DNA of 64,000 nt from VRUE01 sp963699225 (GTDB lineage: Bacteria; Actinomycetota; Thermoleophilia; Solirubrobacterales; 70-9). The notes below the pieces were generated by a model that was not told where the DNA came from, ran no database searches, and worked only from the letters and a program-made list of their open reading frames with translations. Position 1 is the first letter of the stretch, and the number at the start of each line of letters is the position of its first letter. The stretch lies in NCBI GenBank assembly GCA_963699225.1, contig OY969423.1:1736001-1800000 (forward strand), given 5' to 3'. Position numbers and translations under genes: made by a program. Shown in pieces: positions 7,525 through 16,675 of the stretch.

Positions 7525-8787
7525 ATGGACTTCAAGCCCAGCCCCCAGGTCGAGACCCTGCGCGAGCGCATCCTCGACTTCATGGATGCGGAGATCTACC
7601 CGCAGGAGAGGGAGATCATGGAAGCGCTCGACGCCGAGGTGGGCCCGGGCGTTCCCTACCCGAAGATCCTGGTCGAGATCCGCGAGAAGGCGAAGTCGGA
7701 GGGCCTCTGGAACCTCTTTATGCCCGACGAGCGCTACGGGCCAGGGCTGAGCAACTGGGAGTACGGGCTGCTCTGCGAGGAGATGGGGCGCAGCCCGGCG
7801 GCAGCGCCGATGGCCTTCAACTGCTCGGCGCCGGACACCGGCAACATGGAGATCCTCGCCGAGCACGGCTCCGATGAGCAGCGCGAACGCTGGCTGGAGC
7901 CACTGCTCGAGGGCCGCATCCGCTCCTGCTTCTCGATGACCGAGCCCGAGGTATCAGGCTCCGACCCAACTCTGCTGCAGGCGCGCGCCGAGCGCGACGG
8001 CGACGAGTGGGTGATCAACGGCCACAAGTGGTTCACCTCGGGGGCGGTCGGCGCCGAGCTGGCGATCGCGATGGTCGTCACCGACCCCGAGGCCAACCCC
8101 TACGCGCGCGCCTCGATGATCTGCGTGCCGACCGACAACCCGGGCTTCAACCTGGTCCGCCCGATCCCGGTGATGGGCCACAACAAGGGTCCCGGCCACT
8201 GCGAGATCCGCTACGAAGACTGCCGCGTGCCGGCCAGCAATCTGCTCGGCGGCCAGGGCATGGGCTTCGTCGTCGCCCAGGACCGGCTCGGCCCCGGCCG
8301 GATCCACCACTGCATGCGCGCGATCGGCACCGCCGAGCGGGCGCTGGAGATGATGTGCCACCGCGCCAACGAGCGCGAAGCCTTCGGCGGCCCGCTGGGC
8401 CAGAAGCAGTTCGTCCAGGAGGCGATCGCCGCCTCGCGGATGGAGATCGACCAGGCCCGCCTGCTCACCCTCTACGCCGCCTGGAAGATGGACACCGAGG
8501 GCAAGCGCGCCGCCCGCCAGTCGATCTCGGCGATCAAGATCGTCGCCGCCAACATCGTCATGGACGTGCTCGACCGCGCGATCCAGATCCACGGCTCGCT
8601 GGGCATGACCGACGACACACCCCTCGCGGCCCTCTGGCGCTTCAGCCGCATGTTGCGCCTCGCCGACGGCCCCGACGAGGTCCACAAGATGGTTCTCGCC
8701 CGCCGCGAGCTCAACCGCTGGTCCAAACGTGCCGAGGCCGAGGCTGCCGGCGAGCTGGACCCAAAGCACGCCCGGCGGGCGATCTAG
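7525..8787 (+). CDS. Acyl-CoA dehydrogenase, ACAD10/ACAD11-like
   Basis: 420 residues, a full acyl-CoA dehydrogenase fold with FAD-contacting FSMTEPEVSGSD and WVINGHKWFTSGA. RIHHCMRAIGTAERALEMM and MLRLADGPDEVH are typical of the ACAD10/11 branch; the position that is YEGT in ordinary family members reads ADGP here. ACAD10/11 and bacterial LvaC-like enzymes act on phosphorylated 4-hydroxyacyl-CoA made by an APH-fold kinase, and such a kinase lies at 10369-11430. ATG 7525 has a strong ribosome binding site (GAGGAGAGGA). It is convergent with the secreted-protein gene at 8792, 4 bases apart. Confidence 0.85.
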   Translation: MDFKPSPQVETLRERILDFMDAEIYPQEREIMEALDAEVGPGVPYPKILVEIREKAKSEGLWNLFMPDERYGPGLSNWEYGLLCEEMGRSPAAAPMAFNCSAPDTGNMEILAEHGSDEQRERWLEPLLEGRIRSCFSMTEPEVSGSDPTLLQARAERDGDEWVINGHKWFTSGAVGAELAIAMVVTDPEANPYARASMICVPTDNPGFNLVRPIPVMGHNKGPGHCEIRYEDCRVPASNLLGGQGMGFVVAQDRLGPGRIHHCMRAIGTAERALEMMCHRANEREAFGGPLGQKQFVQEAIAASRMEIDQARLLTLYAAWKMDTEGKRAARQSISAIKIVAANIVMDVLDRAIQIHGSLGMTDDTPLAALWRFSRMLRLADGPDEVHKMVLARRELNRWSKRAEAEAAGELDPKHARRAI

Positions 8788-8791
8788 GCGC

Positions 8792-9433
8792 TCAGTAGAC
8801 GATCAGGAAGAACCCGGCATCGACAGGTTCCGTTTTTTCGCTGCTTTTGATCGTTTTCCGCGCGTTGACGAAGGCCTGGGTTCCGGCCGGACATATAGAT
8901 AGAGGTCCCTGGCCAGTATCGAACTGGATCAGGATGTTTTCGCCCGCCTCGGAGTAGTCGACCGTTGCCACTCCCCCCACGGGAGCCGGCGCGAGGCCCG
9001 AGAAGCAGTAGAAACCAGCCGAGGGGTGGGTGACGTTTGCCTGTGAAATCCCCAAGCTTCCAGCCAAGACCACCCCGCCGGCCGAGACATTGGCGGCATG
9101 AGAGAGCTTTTCCGCAGCCGGGGCGATAAAGCCCGGAGCCAGCTTTTCGAGGCTGACCGAGCCATCGGCCAGCTTGGCGTTGGTCACCGCTGCGGCGGCG
9201 ATCTTGGCGGTCGAGATCGCGTTAGCCTTGATCTTCGACCGCGTAACCGCGTTCCGCTTGATCTTCGCCGTCGTCACCGCCCCGCCCCGCAGGTCGTGAC
9301 TGCCGATCTTCTTGGCCGCATAGGCGGCCCCGCCCCCGAGAACGAGGAATACGGCGATCGAGGACATCACGTTTGCGTAGGTCAGGCGCTTGCGGATCTG
9401 CTGCACGGCCGCCGACGATGGCAAGCCCCCCAT
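8792..9433 (-). CDS. AAKKIGS-type secreted repeat protein (paralog 1)
   Basis: 213 residues. QQIRKRLTYANVMSSIAVFL and the following LGGGAAYAAKKIGS form a basic N-region and hydrophobic anchor. They are followed by about eight short repeats of the form [VI]-[TS]-x-x-K-[IL]-x-x-[NG]-[AS] (GGAVTTAKIKRNAVTRSKIKA and onward), a likely short beta-solenoid. The C-terminal ~95 residues are a different beta-rich domain with two cysteines (YCFSG, ICPAG). The first ~75 residues are very similar to the adjacent paralog at 9540, while the C-terminal domains differ. ATG 9433 is used; GTG 9406 would align better with the paralog start. Function unknown. Confidence 0.7.
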   Translation of the reverse strand: MGGLPSSAAVQQIRKRLTYANVMSSIAVFLVLGGGAAYAAKKIGSHDLRGGAVTTAKIKRNAVTRSKIKANAISTAKIAAAAVTNAKLADGSVSLEKLAPGFIAPAAEKLSHAANVSAGGVVLAGSLGISQANVTHPSAGFYCFSGLAPAPVGGVATVDYSEAGENILIQFDTGQGPLSICPAGTQAFVNARKTIKSSEKTEPVDAGFFLIVY

Positions 9434-9468
9434 GCGCTGTCAAGGCGGGCTGGACGATGCATCCAGAG

Positions 9469-9505
9469 ATGCGAAAGGGCCGGGCAAAGCCCGGCCCTTT
9501 CGCAT
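9469..9505. terminator. Strong hairpin terminator, 17-bp perfect arms
   Basis: ATGCGAAAGGGCCGGGC (9469-9485), loop AAA, then the exact complement (9489-9505). It lies 34 bases beyond the stop of the 9540 gene on the minus strand and 35 bases before the start of the 8792-9433 gene, so it probably separates the two paralogs' transcripts. There is no long U-tract, as is common in high-G+C bacteria. Confidence 0.65.
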
Positions 9506-9539
9506 GAACCTCTTGTCCCAGAAGGGACGAGAAACGTGC

Positions 9540-10247
9540 TTACGCCCTGTTCATCCAGCTGGTGACGAACGCGCAGTCAGCACCAAACACGTGGACGCCC
9601 TGCGACGAGTTGGCGACAAGCACAACCGAGCCATCCGGAGAGGCAGCGGTCCAGCCGGTCTCGTCATCGTCGTAGTAGTCGTACCAGTAAGGAGTAGTCG
9701 AGCTTGAGGATTCGCCGATTTCGTCTTCGGTACCGGTATTGAAGTTAGCTTCGTAATACGAAGTCCCGCTGGGAGTGTTCACGAACGCTCCATTTTGCGA
9801 GGTCCTGATAAAGGTCTGGGCTTCGAAATCGTTTCCGCCCAAATTCGTGCACTTGCCAGTAATCGTAAATGGGCCAATCGTCCCTAGCTGAATACTGGTA
9901 CCGGCCGACGCCTTCTTCACCCCGGTGGTGAAGTAACGGCTGAAATTAGTTGCGGTGTCAGCAGTCGAAGCGTGAGTCGCGTTCGGCACCGTGCCGAGCG
10001 TGGTCAGGTTGATCTTCGGGCCGGTCACGGCACCGTTCTTGATCTTTGCCGTGGTGATCGAGTTCTGCTTGATCTTCGACGCGGTCACGGCGTTCTTCTT
10101 CAGCTTGCCGGTCGTGATCGAGTTGCCCTTGATTTCGTTCGAGCCGATCTTCTTGGCGGCGTATGCACTGGCGCCACCGAGAACTAGGAAGACGGCGATC
10201 GAGGACATCACGTTTGCGTACGTGATGCGCTTGCGAATCTGCTTCAC
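9540..10247 (-). CDS. AAKKIGS-type secreted repeat protein (paralog 2)
   Basis: 235 residues, same architecture as the 8792 gene. MKQIRKRITYANVMSSIAVF and the following GGASAYAAKKIGS form the membrane anchor or signal. Then comes a repeat tract such as KLKKNAVTASKIKQNSITTA (about 40-78) and a C-terminal beta-rich domain unlike that of its neighbour, with an acidic/aromatic stretch YWYDYYDDDE. GTG 10247 has a good ribosome binding site (AAGGAGAG at 10253-10260). The tract repeats a five- to six-residue unit with Lys, Asn/Gly and Thr at fixed places, which suggests a triangular solenoid. Role unknown, probably at the cell surface. Confidence 0.75.
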   Translation of the reverse strand: MKQIRKRITYANVMSSIAVFLVLGGASAYAAKKIGSNEIKGNSITTGKLKKNAVTASKIKQNSITTAKIKNGAVTGPKINLTTLGTVPNATHASTADTATNFSRYFTTGVKKASAGTSIQLGTIGPFTITGKCTNLGGNDFEAQTFIRTSQNGAFVNTPSGTSYYEANFNTGTEDEIGESSSSTTPYWYDYYDDDETGWTAASPDGSVVLVANSSQGVHVFGADCAFVTSWMNRA

Positions 10248-10368
10248 AAATACTCTCCTTGGGATTGAGGGAACGAGAGGCTTGCGCCTGCTCAGTTACT
10301 TTCGCTACAACGCTCGACCCTTTCAGGTCCGTCGGAGCGATGTCAAGCCAACTGGACCCTCTTCGACG

Positions 10369-11430
10369 TTAACTTCGCTCGGCCTGCTCGGCGGCCTCGG
10401 CCAATCGCTCGACCAGGCGCGCGAACGCTTCGATGCCTGGATCGACCTTGCCGTACTGGCCGGCGGCGTAGCGGGCGTAGACGCCCTCGAGGATGATCGC
10501 CAGCTTCCAGTAGCCGAGGGCGACGAAGAAGTCGAGCTGGGAGAGGTCGCGGCCGGAACGCTCGGCGTAGCGGGCCTTGAGCTCCTCACGCCTGGGGAAG
10601 CCGGGCGCCATCGTCGCCGGCTGCCCCAGTGAGATGTCGTCCTCGCCTGCCTCGGGCCAATAGACCATCAGCAGGCCGACGTCGGCGAGCGGGTCGCCGA
10701 GCGTGCAGAGCTCCCAGTCGACAACGGCGGCAACCTCTCCCCCCGGCGTCAGGATCATGTTGTCGAGCCGGTAGTCGCCGTGGACGATCGTCGCCGGACC
10801 CTGCTCGGGAATCCGCGCCGCGAGGCGCTCGTGGACGGCGTCGATCGCGGGCAGCTCGCGCGTCTTCGACTTCTCCCACTGGCCCTGCCAGCGGTGCAGC
10901 TGGCGGGCGACGTAGTCCTCCTTGCGGCCGAGTTCGCCGAGGCCGACCGCATCGGGGTCGACGGCGTGAATATCGACCAGCGTGTCGACAACGCGCTCGC
11001 CAATCGCGCGGCGGTCGCTCTCGTCGGGGAAGGAGTCTGCCTCGGCGAGGCCGCGCAGGATCGGGCCCTCGACGAACTCCATCACGTAGAAGGGTGCTTC
11101 GTTGACGCTCTCGTCCTCGCAGAAGCCGGCGATCGGCGCAACCGGCACCGGGGTCGCGGCCAGCGCCGAGACGACGCGGTGCTCCCGCCCCATGTCATGG
11201 GCCGAGCCCAAGCGCTTGCCCAGCGGCGGCCGGCGCAGAGCCCAGCGCTTGCCGGCGCTGTCGCGCACCCCGTAAGTCAGGTTCGAGTGGCCGCCGGAGA
11301 TTCGCTCGAAGGTGAGCGGTGGCTCGGCGCTGGGTATGTGCTCCCCAAACCATGCCTCGACCCCGGCCTTATCGATCCCCTCTGGCGCCTCCGCAGTGCC
11401 GTCGGCCGTGCCTGTAGCCTCGTCTCCCAT
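10369..11430 (-). CDS. APH-fold kinase, ACAD10/11 N-terminal domain / LvaA-like
   Basis: 353 residues. The ATP-side segment ISGGHSNLTYGVRDSAGKRW and WALRRPPLGKRLGSAHDMGR are characteristic of the ACAD10/11 N-terminal kinase domain and bacterial LvaA. The catalytic loop is VHGDYRLDNMIL and the metal site is VVDWELCTLGDPLADVG. These kinases phosphorylate the 4-hydroxyl of acyl-CoAs so that a partner acyl-CoA dehydrogenase can remove phosphate; the matching dehydrogenase is at 7525-8787. Start ATG 11430 overlaps by 23 bases with the proposed start of the divergent histidine kinase, so one of the two starts may be wrong. Confidence 0.8.
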   Translation of the reverse strand: MGDEATGTADGTAEAPEGIDKAGVEAWFGEHIPSAEPPLTFERISGGHSNLTYGVRDSAGKRWALRRPPLGKRLGSAHDMGREHRVVSALAATPVPVAPIAGFCEDESVNEAPFYVMEFVEGPILRGLAEADSFPDESDRRAIGERVVDTLVDIHAVDPDAVGLGELGRKEDYVARQLHRWQGQWEKSKTRELPAIDAVHERLAARIPEQGPATIVHGDYRLDNMILTPGGEVAAVVDWELCTLGDPLADVGLLMVYWPEAGEDDISLGQPATMAPGFPRREELKARYAERSGRDLSQLDFFVALGYWKLAIILEGVYARYAAGQYGKVDPGIEAFARLVERLAEAAEQAERS

Positions 11431-12736
11431 CGAGGGGCAAGCATATTCCCGGCGCCGTTTCCGGCTCAGCCCGTCGCTCGCCAACCGGCTGACGATCGGC
11501 TTCGCGATCGCCTTTGCCGTGCTCACCGGCCTCGCCGTGGTCGGTGTCGCCCGCTTCCTGCAGCAGCGCCAGGACTTCGAGAACTCGACCGCGCGCTCCT
11601 ACCAGGTTGAGATCGCCGCACGCACCCGGCTCGCCAACGGTGAACATCCGGCAGCTGCTCGTTCGGTGATCCTCACCCAGCAACACAAGCGCCAACAGCT
11701 GCGCGACGACATCGGCGGCGAGACCCGCGACACGGCGCTGCTGGTCGGGGCGGGGTTGATCGCCGGGCTGACCGGCGCCGCCCTGCTCTTCAGCGGCCTG
11801 ATCGCCTCGATGCGACGTCCGCTCGAGGAGCTGGTCGAGGCATCCGGCCGCCTCGCCGCCGGTGACCTCAACACGCGGGTAAAAATCGGCGGCCTCTCGG
11901 AGACCGCCTCCCTGGGCACGGCCTTCAACGAAATGGCCGCGGAACTGCAGCGCCGGGCCGGCGAACGCGACCAGCTGGAGACGATGAAGGACGAGTTCGT
12001 GCTCACCGCCTCGCACGAGCTGCGCAGCCCGCTCACCTCAGTGCAGGGCTTCGCCGAGCTGCTGATGCTGGAGCGCGACAAGCTCGAGCCCAAGCAGGCC
12101 GACACGGTCGAGATCATCCTCGACAACACCCGCCACCTGGTGCGCCTGCTCAACGACCTGCTCGACCTCGCCCGCAGCGACGCCGGCCGACTGACGATCA
12201 AACCGGCGGTGATCGACGTCGCCTCGCTGGTCGAAGACCCGGTGCGGACGATGCTGAGCCAGACCCAGGCCAAGGACCAAGCGCTGACACAGGCGATCGC
12301 TCCAGGCCTGCCGCCGATCAGCGTCGACCGCGACCGAATCCGCCAGGTGCTCGTGAATCTCTTGACCAACGCACATGAGTACTGTCCCGCGGGCGCCTCG
12401 ATCCACGTCACGGCGGGCGGCAACGCCGGTGGAGTCGAACTCGCGGTGAGCGACAACGGACCCGGAATGGCAGCGGACCAGCTAGATCACATATTCGAGC
12501 GCTTCACCCGCGGCGACGCTGGGCTGACCCAGCATGTCGGCGGCACCGGCCTCGGCCTGGCGATCTCGAAATCGCTGGTCGAGTTGCACGGCGGTGCGAT
12601 CTCCGTCCAATCGGTCGAGGGCCAGGGCTCGACCTTCAGGGTTTGGCTGCCCGCGCTTGCGGGGAGCGAAACGGAAGAGCCGCGAAATGACGACGTGGAT
12701 CGGGCGGCGGCCCAATCCCGGGAGGAGGCGTTGTGA
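11408..12736 (+). CDS. Membrane sensor histidine kinase
   Basis: 442 residues. It has two membrane segments (about 24-44 and 120-145) flanking a short sensor region, a HAMP domain (about 145-200), HisKA with the phospho-acceptor in ASHELRSPLTSVQGF, and HATPase_c with NAHEYC, DNGPGM and GGTGLGLAIS boxes. GTG 11408 is chosen as the nearest start before the first helix; GTG 11396 is also in frame, and both overlap the start of the divergent kinase gene. Its stop overlaps the next gene's start (GTGA), so it is co-translated with the single-domain response regulator. Confidence 0.85.
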   Translation: MPVASSPIEGQAYSRRRFRLSPSLANRLTIGFAIAFAVLTGLAVVGVARFLQQRQDFENSTARSYQVEIAARTRLANGEHPAAARSVILTQQHKRQQLRDDIGGETRDTALLVGAGLIAGLTGAALLFSGLIASMRRPLEELVEASGRLAAGDLNTRVKIGGLSETASLGTAFNEMAAELQRRAGERDQLETMKDEFVLTASHELRSPLTSVQGFAELLMLERDKLEPKQADTVEIILDNTRHLVRLLNDLLDLARSDAGRLTIKPAVIDVASLVEDPVRTMLSQTQAKDQALTQAIAPGLPPISVDRDRIRQVLVNLLTNAHEYCPAGASIHVTAGGNAGGVELAVSDNGPGMAADQLDHIFERFTRGDAGLTQHVGGTGLGLAISKSLVELHGGAISVQSVEGQGSTFRVWLPALAGSETEEPRNDDVDRAAAQSREEAL

Positions 12737-13101
12737 GCACGCGGGTACTCATCGCCGATGACTCAGAGACGATCCTGCTCCTATTGCGCACGCGGCTCGA
12801 GATGGAGGGTTACGAGGTGATCACCGCTGCCGACGGCGTCGAGGTGATCGAGGCGATGCAGCGTGACTCTGAGCCGAAGCCGGAGATCCTCCTGCTCGAC
12901 GCGATGATGCCGCGCAAGTCCGGCATCGACGCCCTGCGGGAGCTACGCGCCGCCGGCGTTGACACTCCGGTCCTGATCGTCAGCGCCCACCAGGACGAGA
13001 TGGACGCCGGCGCCGCCACCGACGTCGAGGTCAGCGGCTACATCACCAAGCCAATCGACTTCGACCAGCTCTTCAGCCGCATCGCCGAGCTGACCGGCTG
13101 A
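12733..13101 (+). CDS. Stand-alone response-regulator receiver
   Basis: 122 residues, one CheY-like receiver and nothing else. The acidic pocket is IADDSE (about 8-13), the phospho-acceptor Asp is in LLLDAMMPRKSG (about 56), Thr/Ser is in VLIVSAHQ and Lys in ITKPID. GTG 12733 overlaps the histidine kinase stop and has GGAGGAGG at 12719-12728. With no output domain, it must act by binding another protein or by relaying phosphate. Confidence 0.85.
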   Translation: MSTRVLIADDSETILLLLRTRLEMEGYEVITAADGVEVIEAMQRDSEPKPEILLLDAMMPRKSGIDALRELRAAGVDTPVLIVSAHQDEMDAGAATDVEVSGYITKPIDFDQLFSRIAELTG

Positions 13102-13112
13102 GCCGCCGGACC

Positions 13113-14609
13113 TCAGCTCTTCGCGACCTCGAGCCGGATCTCTTTGCCTTTTACCTTGGTGCCGTCGAGGTACTCGACCGTGCGCTCGGCGACATCGGGG
13201 TCGATGTGGACGAAGGAGAAGCGGTGCAGGACGTGGACGTCGTGGATCGCCTCCTCGGGCAGGACGGCGCCCTCGCGCAGCGCCCAGCGCAGGTCCTCCT
13301 CGGTGATGCCGCTGCGCTCGCCGCGATTGACGAAGAGCTTGACCGACTTGGCGGAGTCGTCCTTGTCCGTATCCGCTTTGTCCGAGTCAGCCTCGACAGC
13401 AACGTCGTCCTGAGCCGGTTTCGGCTCACGCGACTCCGTGGCCTCGCTGCGCTCCGGCCGCTCGCGGCGACGCGGGCGCGGCGCGTGCTCGAGTCGCTCC
13501 TCCGGGGTTTCCCACTCGCCGATCGTCGTCTTCACGTCGCGCTCGATGCGGCCGATCTCATCGCGCTGGGCGGGGGTGACGAAGGTGATCGCCCGGCCGG
13601 TCCGGCCGACCCGGCCGGTGCGGCCGATGCGGTGGACGTAGACCTCCGAGGAGGCCGGCACGTCGTAGTTGATCACGTGGGTGACGTGCTCGATGTCGAG
13701 GCCACGAGCGGCGATGTCGGTCGCCACCAGCAGGCGCACGCGGTGGTCCTTGAAGGCGATCATCACGCCGTCGCGTGAGCCCTGGCTCATGTCGCCATGC
13801 AGCGCCTTGACGTCGAGGCTTTTGGCCTTCAGCGTCTTCTCCAGCCGGTCGGCGCCGATCTTGGTGCGGCAGAAGATGATCGCCTGCTCGGGTTCCTCGA
13901 TCTTCAGTAGCTCGACCAGCTTCGCCGCCTTCTCTTTAGCCCCGACCTCAACGTAAGCCTGGGCGATCGCGTCGACGGTCAGTGTTTTCGGCGTGATGCT
14001 GATCGTCGTCGGGTCATACATATAGCTCTCTGCAAGCCGTTTGACCGGCGGCGGCATCGTCGCCGAGAAGAGCGCCGTCTGGCGGCCGCTCGGGCACATG
14101 CGAAGGATCTTCTCGACGTCCTCGATGAAGCCGAGGTCGAGCATCTCATCGGCCTCGTCGAGGACGATGTAGCGGGCCGCGGTGAGGACCAGCGAGCGGC
14201 GGCTCATCAGGTCCATCATGCGGCCAACAGTGGCGACGACGACGTGGGCCCCCGAGCGCAGTTGCGCCTGCTGCGATTTGATCGGGGCGCCGCCAAAGAC
14301 GGCGACGATCTCGATGTCGAGATGCTCGGCGTAGGAACGCAGCGCCTGGGTTACCTGGATGCAGAGCTCGCGCGTCGGCGTCAACACGACCGCCTGCACC
14401 TCGTCGTTGTCCGGGTCGAGGTACTGCAGCAGCGGCAGGCCGAAGGCCGCCGTCTTGCCGGTGCCGGTCTGGGCTTGGCCGATCACGTCGTGGCCGTCAA
14501 GCAGCTCGGGGATCGCCTGGTCCTGGATCGGCGTCGGCTCGTCAAAGCCGAGCTCATCGAGGGCCTGCTGGATCTGCGGCGAGAGGCCGAGTTCTTTGAA
14601 GGAGATCAC
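13113..14609 (-). CDS. deaD: DEAD-box RNA helicase (DeaD/CsdA type)
   Basis: 498 residues. Motifs in order: Q-motif PTPIQDQAIP, Walker A AQTGTGKT, PTREL, DEAD box VLDEADEML, SAT (LFSATMPP), and the RecA2 motifs ARGLDIEHV and HRIGRTGR. An acidic/basic linker of about 70 residues precedes a C-terminal DbpA-like RNA-binding domain (VKLFVNRGERSGITEEDLRW to the end). This fits a DeaD-type helicase in ribosome assembly or cold-stress RNA unwinding. GTG 14609 overlaps the stop of the upstream oxidoreductase gene by 4 bases. Confidence 0.9.
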   Translation of the reverse strand: MISFKELGLSPQIQQALDELGFDEPTPIQDQAIPELLDGHDVIGQAQTGTGKTAAFGLPLLQYLDPDNDEVQAVVLTPTRELCIQVTQALRSYAEHLDIEIVAVFGGAPIKSQQAQLRSGAHVVVATVGRMMDLMSRRSLVLTAARYIVLDEADEMLDLGFIEDVEKILRMCPSGRQTALFSATMPPPVKRLAESYMYDPTTISITPKTLTVDAIAQAYVEVGAKEKAAKLVELLKIEEPEQAIIFCRTKIGADRLEKTLKAKSLDVKALHGDMSQGSRDGVMIAFKDHRVRLLVATDIAARGLDIEHVTHVINYDVPASSEVYVHRIGRTGRVGRTGRAITFVTPAQRDEIGRIERDVKTTIGEWETPEERLEHAPRPRRRERPERSEATESREPKPAQDDVAVEADSDKADTDKDDSAKSVKLFVNRGERSGITEEDLRWALREGAVLPEEAIHDVHVLHRFSFVHIDPDVAERTVEYLDGTKVKGKEIRLEVAKS

Positions 14610-15553
14610 TTCGACGGATCCAGGAGGAGCTTGCCGCTGGTGTTGCGGGCGATCAGGTCTTCGTGGGCGCGGGCTGCCTCGGAGAGCGGGTAGACGCCGC
14701 CGATGGTGACCTCGAGCTCGCCCCTGGCGACGATGCCGAGCAACTCGCCGATCATCGGCGCGACCAGCTCGCGGCGAGCGAGCAGGTGCAAGAGCCAGAA
14801 GCCGACTACGGTCTTGGAGCCACGCAGCAGAGCCGCGGTGGAGACCTCACGCTGTTCGCGCGAGGCGATGCCGAAGACGACCATGCGACCGAGCGGCGCC
14901 AGGATCGCGAGCTCTTCGTCGAACGCCTTGCCGCCGCTCATGTGGAGGACAGCGTCGACCCGCTCGCCGCCATTTGCGTCGCGGATCGCTTCACCGAGGT
15001 TCTCGGCCCGCGAGTCGACGGTGGCGTCGGCGCCGAGCCGCTCGACCAGCGCCCGCTTCTCCCCGCTGGAGGCGAGCCCGATCACCTTCGCCCCGGCCTG
15101 CTTGCCGAGTTGTACGGCCATGCCGCCGGTGCCGCCGGCAGCCGCCTCGACCACCAAGGTCTCTCCCGGCTCGATGCGAGCGCAGCGCTGGACCAGGGCA
15201 ACCGCGGTCAGTCCCTGCAGCAACAGCGCCGCCGCCTGGTCGTCATCGACCTCGTCGGGCAGCGGGATCAGCAGCGCCTCCGGCACGGCGACCTTCTCGG
15301 CGTAGCCGCCGCTGCCGAGCAAAGCCACCACCCGCCGTCCGTCGGCGGTGCGGCCGCTGATCTCAGTGCCGGGAACCAGCGGCAGCGACTGCTCGGCCAG
15401 GTAGTCGTTGCGAGTCGCGTGGGTGTCAGCAAAGTTGATCCCACTGCGGACGACGTCGACAATGACTTCCCCTTCGCCGGGAACTGGATCCTCGATATCG
15501 AGGATCCGAAGCTTCTCCGGACCGCCGAACTCGTCTATTTGGACTGCCTTCAC
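14606..15553 (-). CDS. Quinone oxidoreductase-like zinc-free alcohol dehydrogenase (MDR)
   Basis: 315 residues starting VKAVQIDEFGGPEKLRILDI. The GroES-like domain is followed by a Rossmann domain with GETLVVEAAAGGTGGMAVQL, matching AAAGGVG-type NADPH sites. No catalytic-zinc Cys/His set is present, as in NADPH:quinone reductases. The frame continues upstream, but GTG 15553 is supported by TATGGT 8 bases before it and by the conserved N-terminus of the family. Codons for RILDIEDP form a 22-bp palindrome (15486-15507). It is followed by deaD with a GTGA overlap. Confidence 0.8.
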   Translation of the reverse strand: MKAVQIDEFGGPEKLRILDIEDPVPGEGEVIVDVVRSGINFADTHATRNDYLAEQSLPLVPGTEISGRTADGRRVVALLGSGGYAEKVAVPEALLIPLPDEVDDDQAAALLLQGLTAVALVQRCARIEPGETLVVEAAAGGTGGMAVQLGKQAGAKVIGLASSGEKRALVERLGADATVDSRAENLGEAIRDANGGERVDAVLHMSGGKAFDEELAILAPLGRMVVFGIASREQREVSTAALLRGSKTVVGFWLLHLLARRELVAPMIGELLGIVARGELEVTIGGVYPLSEAARAHEDLIARNTSGKLLLDPSK

Positions 15554-15561
15554 GGCGGCGA

Positions 15562-15567
15562 ACCATA
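15562..15567 (-). promoter_or_regulatory. -10 hexamer TATGGT of the quinone-oxidoreductase-like gene
   Basis: On the minus strand TATGGT is 8 bases before GTG 15553. There is no ribosome binding site, consistent with leaderless translation. Confidence 0.45.
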
Positions 15568-15581
15568 GTCGCGCTGGGAAA

Positions 15582-15645
15582 GGGAGTCGGGTGTGCCTCG
15601 ACGGCGCCTCCTCGCCGTTGCGCCGTCGGGGCACACCCGACTCCC
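15582..15645. repeat. Long palindrome between divergent genes, 25-bp arms
   Basis: GGGAGTCGGGTGTGCCTCGA, continuing to CGGCG (15582-15606), is complementary to 15621-15645 except for one position, which would be a G-T wobble. The loop is 14 bases. It sits between two divergent starts (15553 and 15661), so it cannot be a terminator for either gene. Confidence 0.7.
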
Positions 15646-15647
15646 TA

Positions 15648-15653
15648 TACGCT
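15648..15653 (+). promoter_or_regulatory. -10 hexamer TACGCT of the PfkB-like gene
   Basis: TACGCT (overlapping TATACG) ends 7 bases before ATG 15661. There is no ribosome binding site. It directly abuts the palindrome ending at 15645. Confidence 0.45.
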
Positions 15654-15660
15654 CCCGTCA

Positions 15661-16590
<930 letters not shown>

Positions 16591-16675
16591 CGCCCCTGTT
16601 CTCCGCAGCGCAACAGCCTGGGCAATCCGAACTGCGATACTTGCTGCTCCAGTTCAAACAGCTCGAGGAGGGGTG

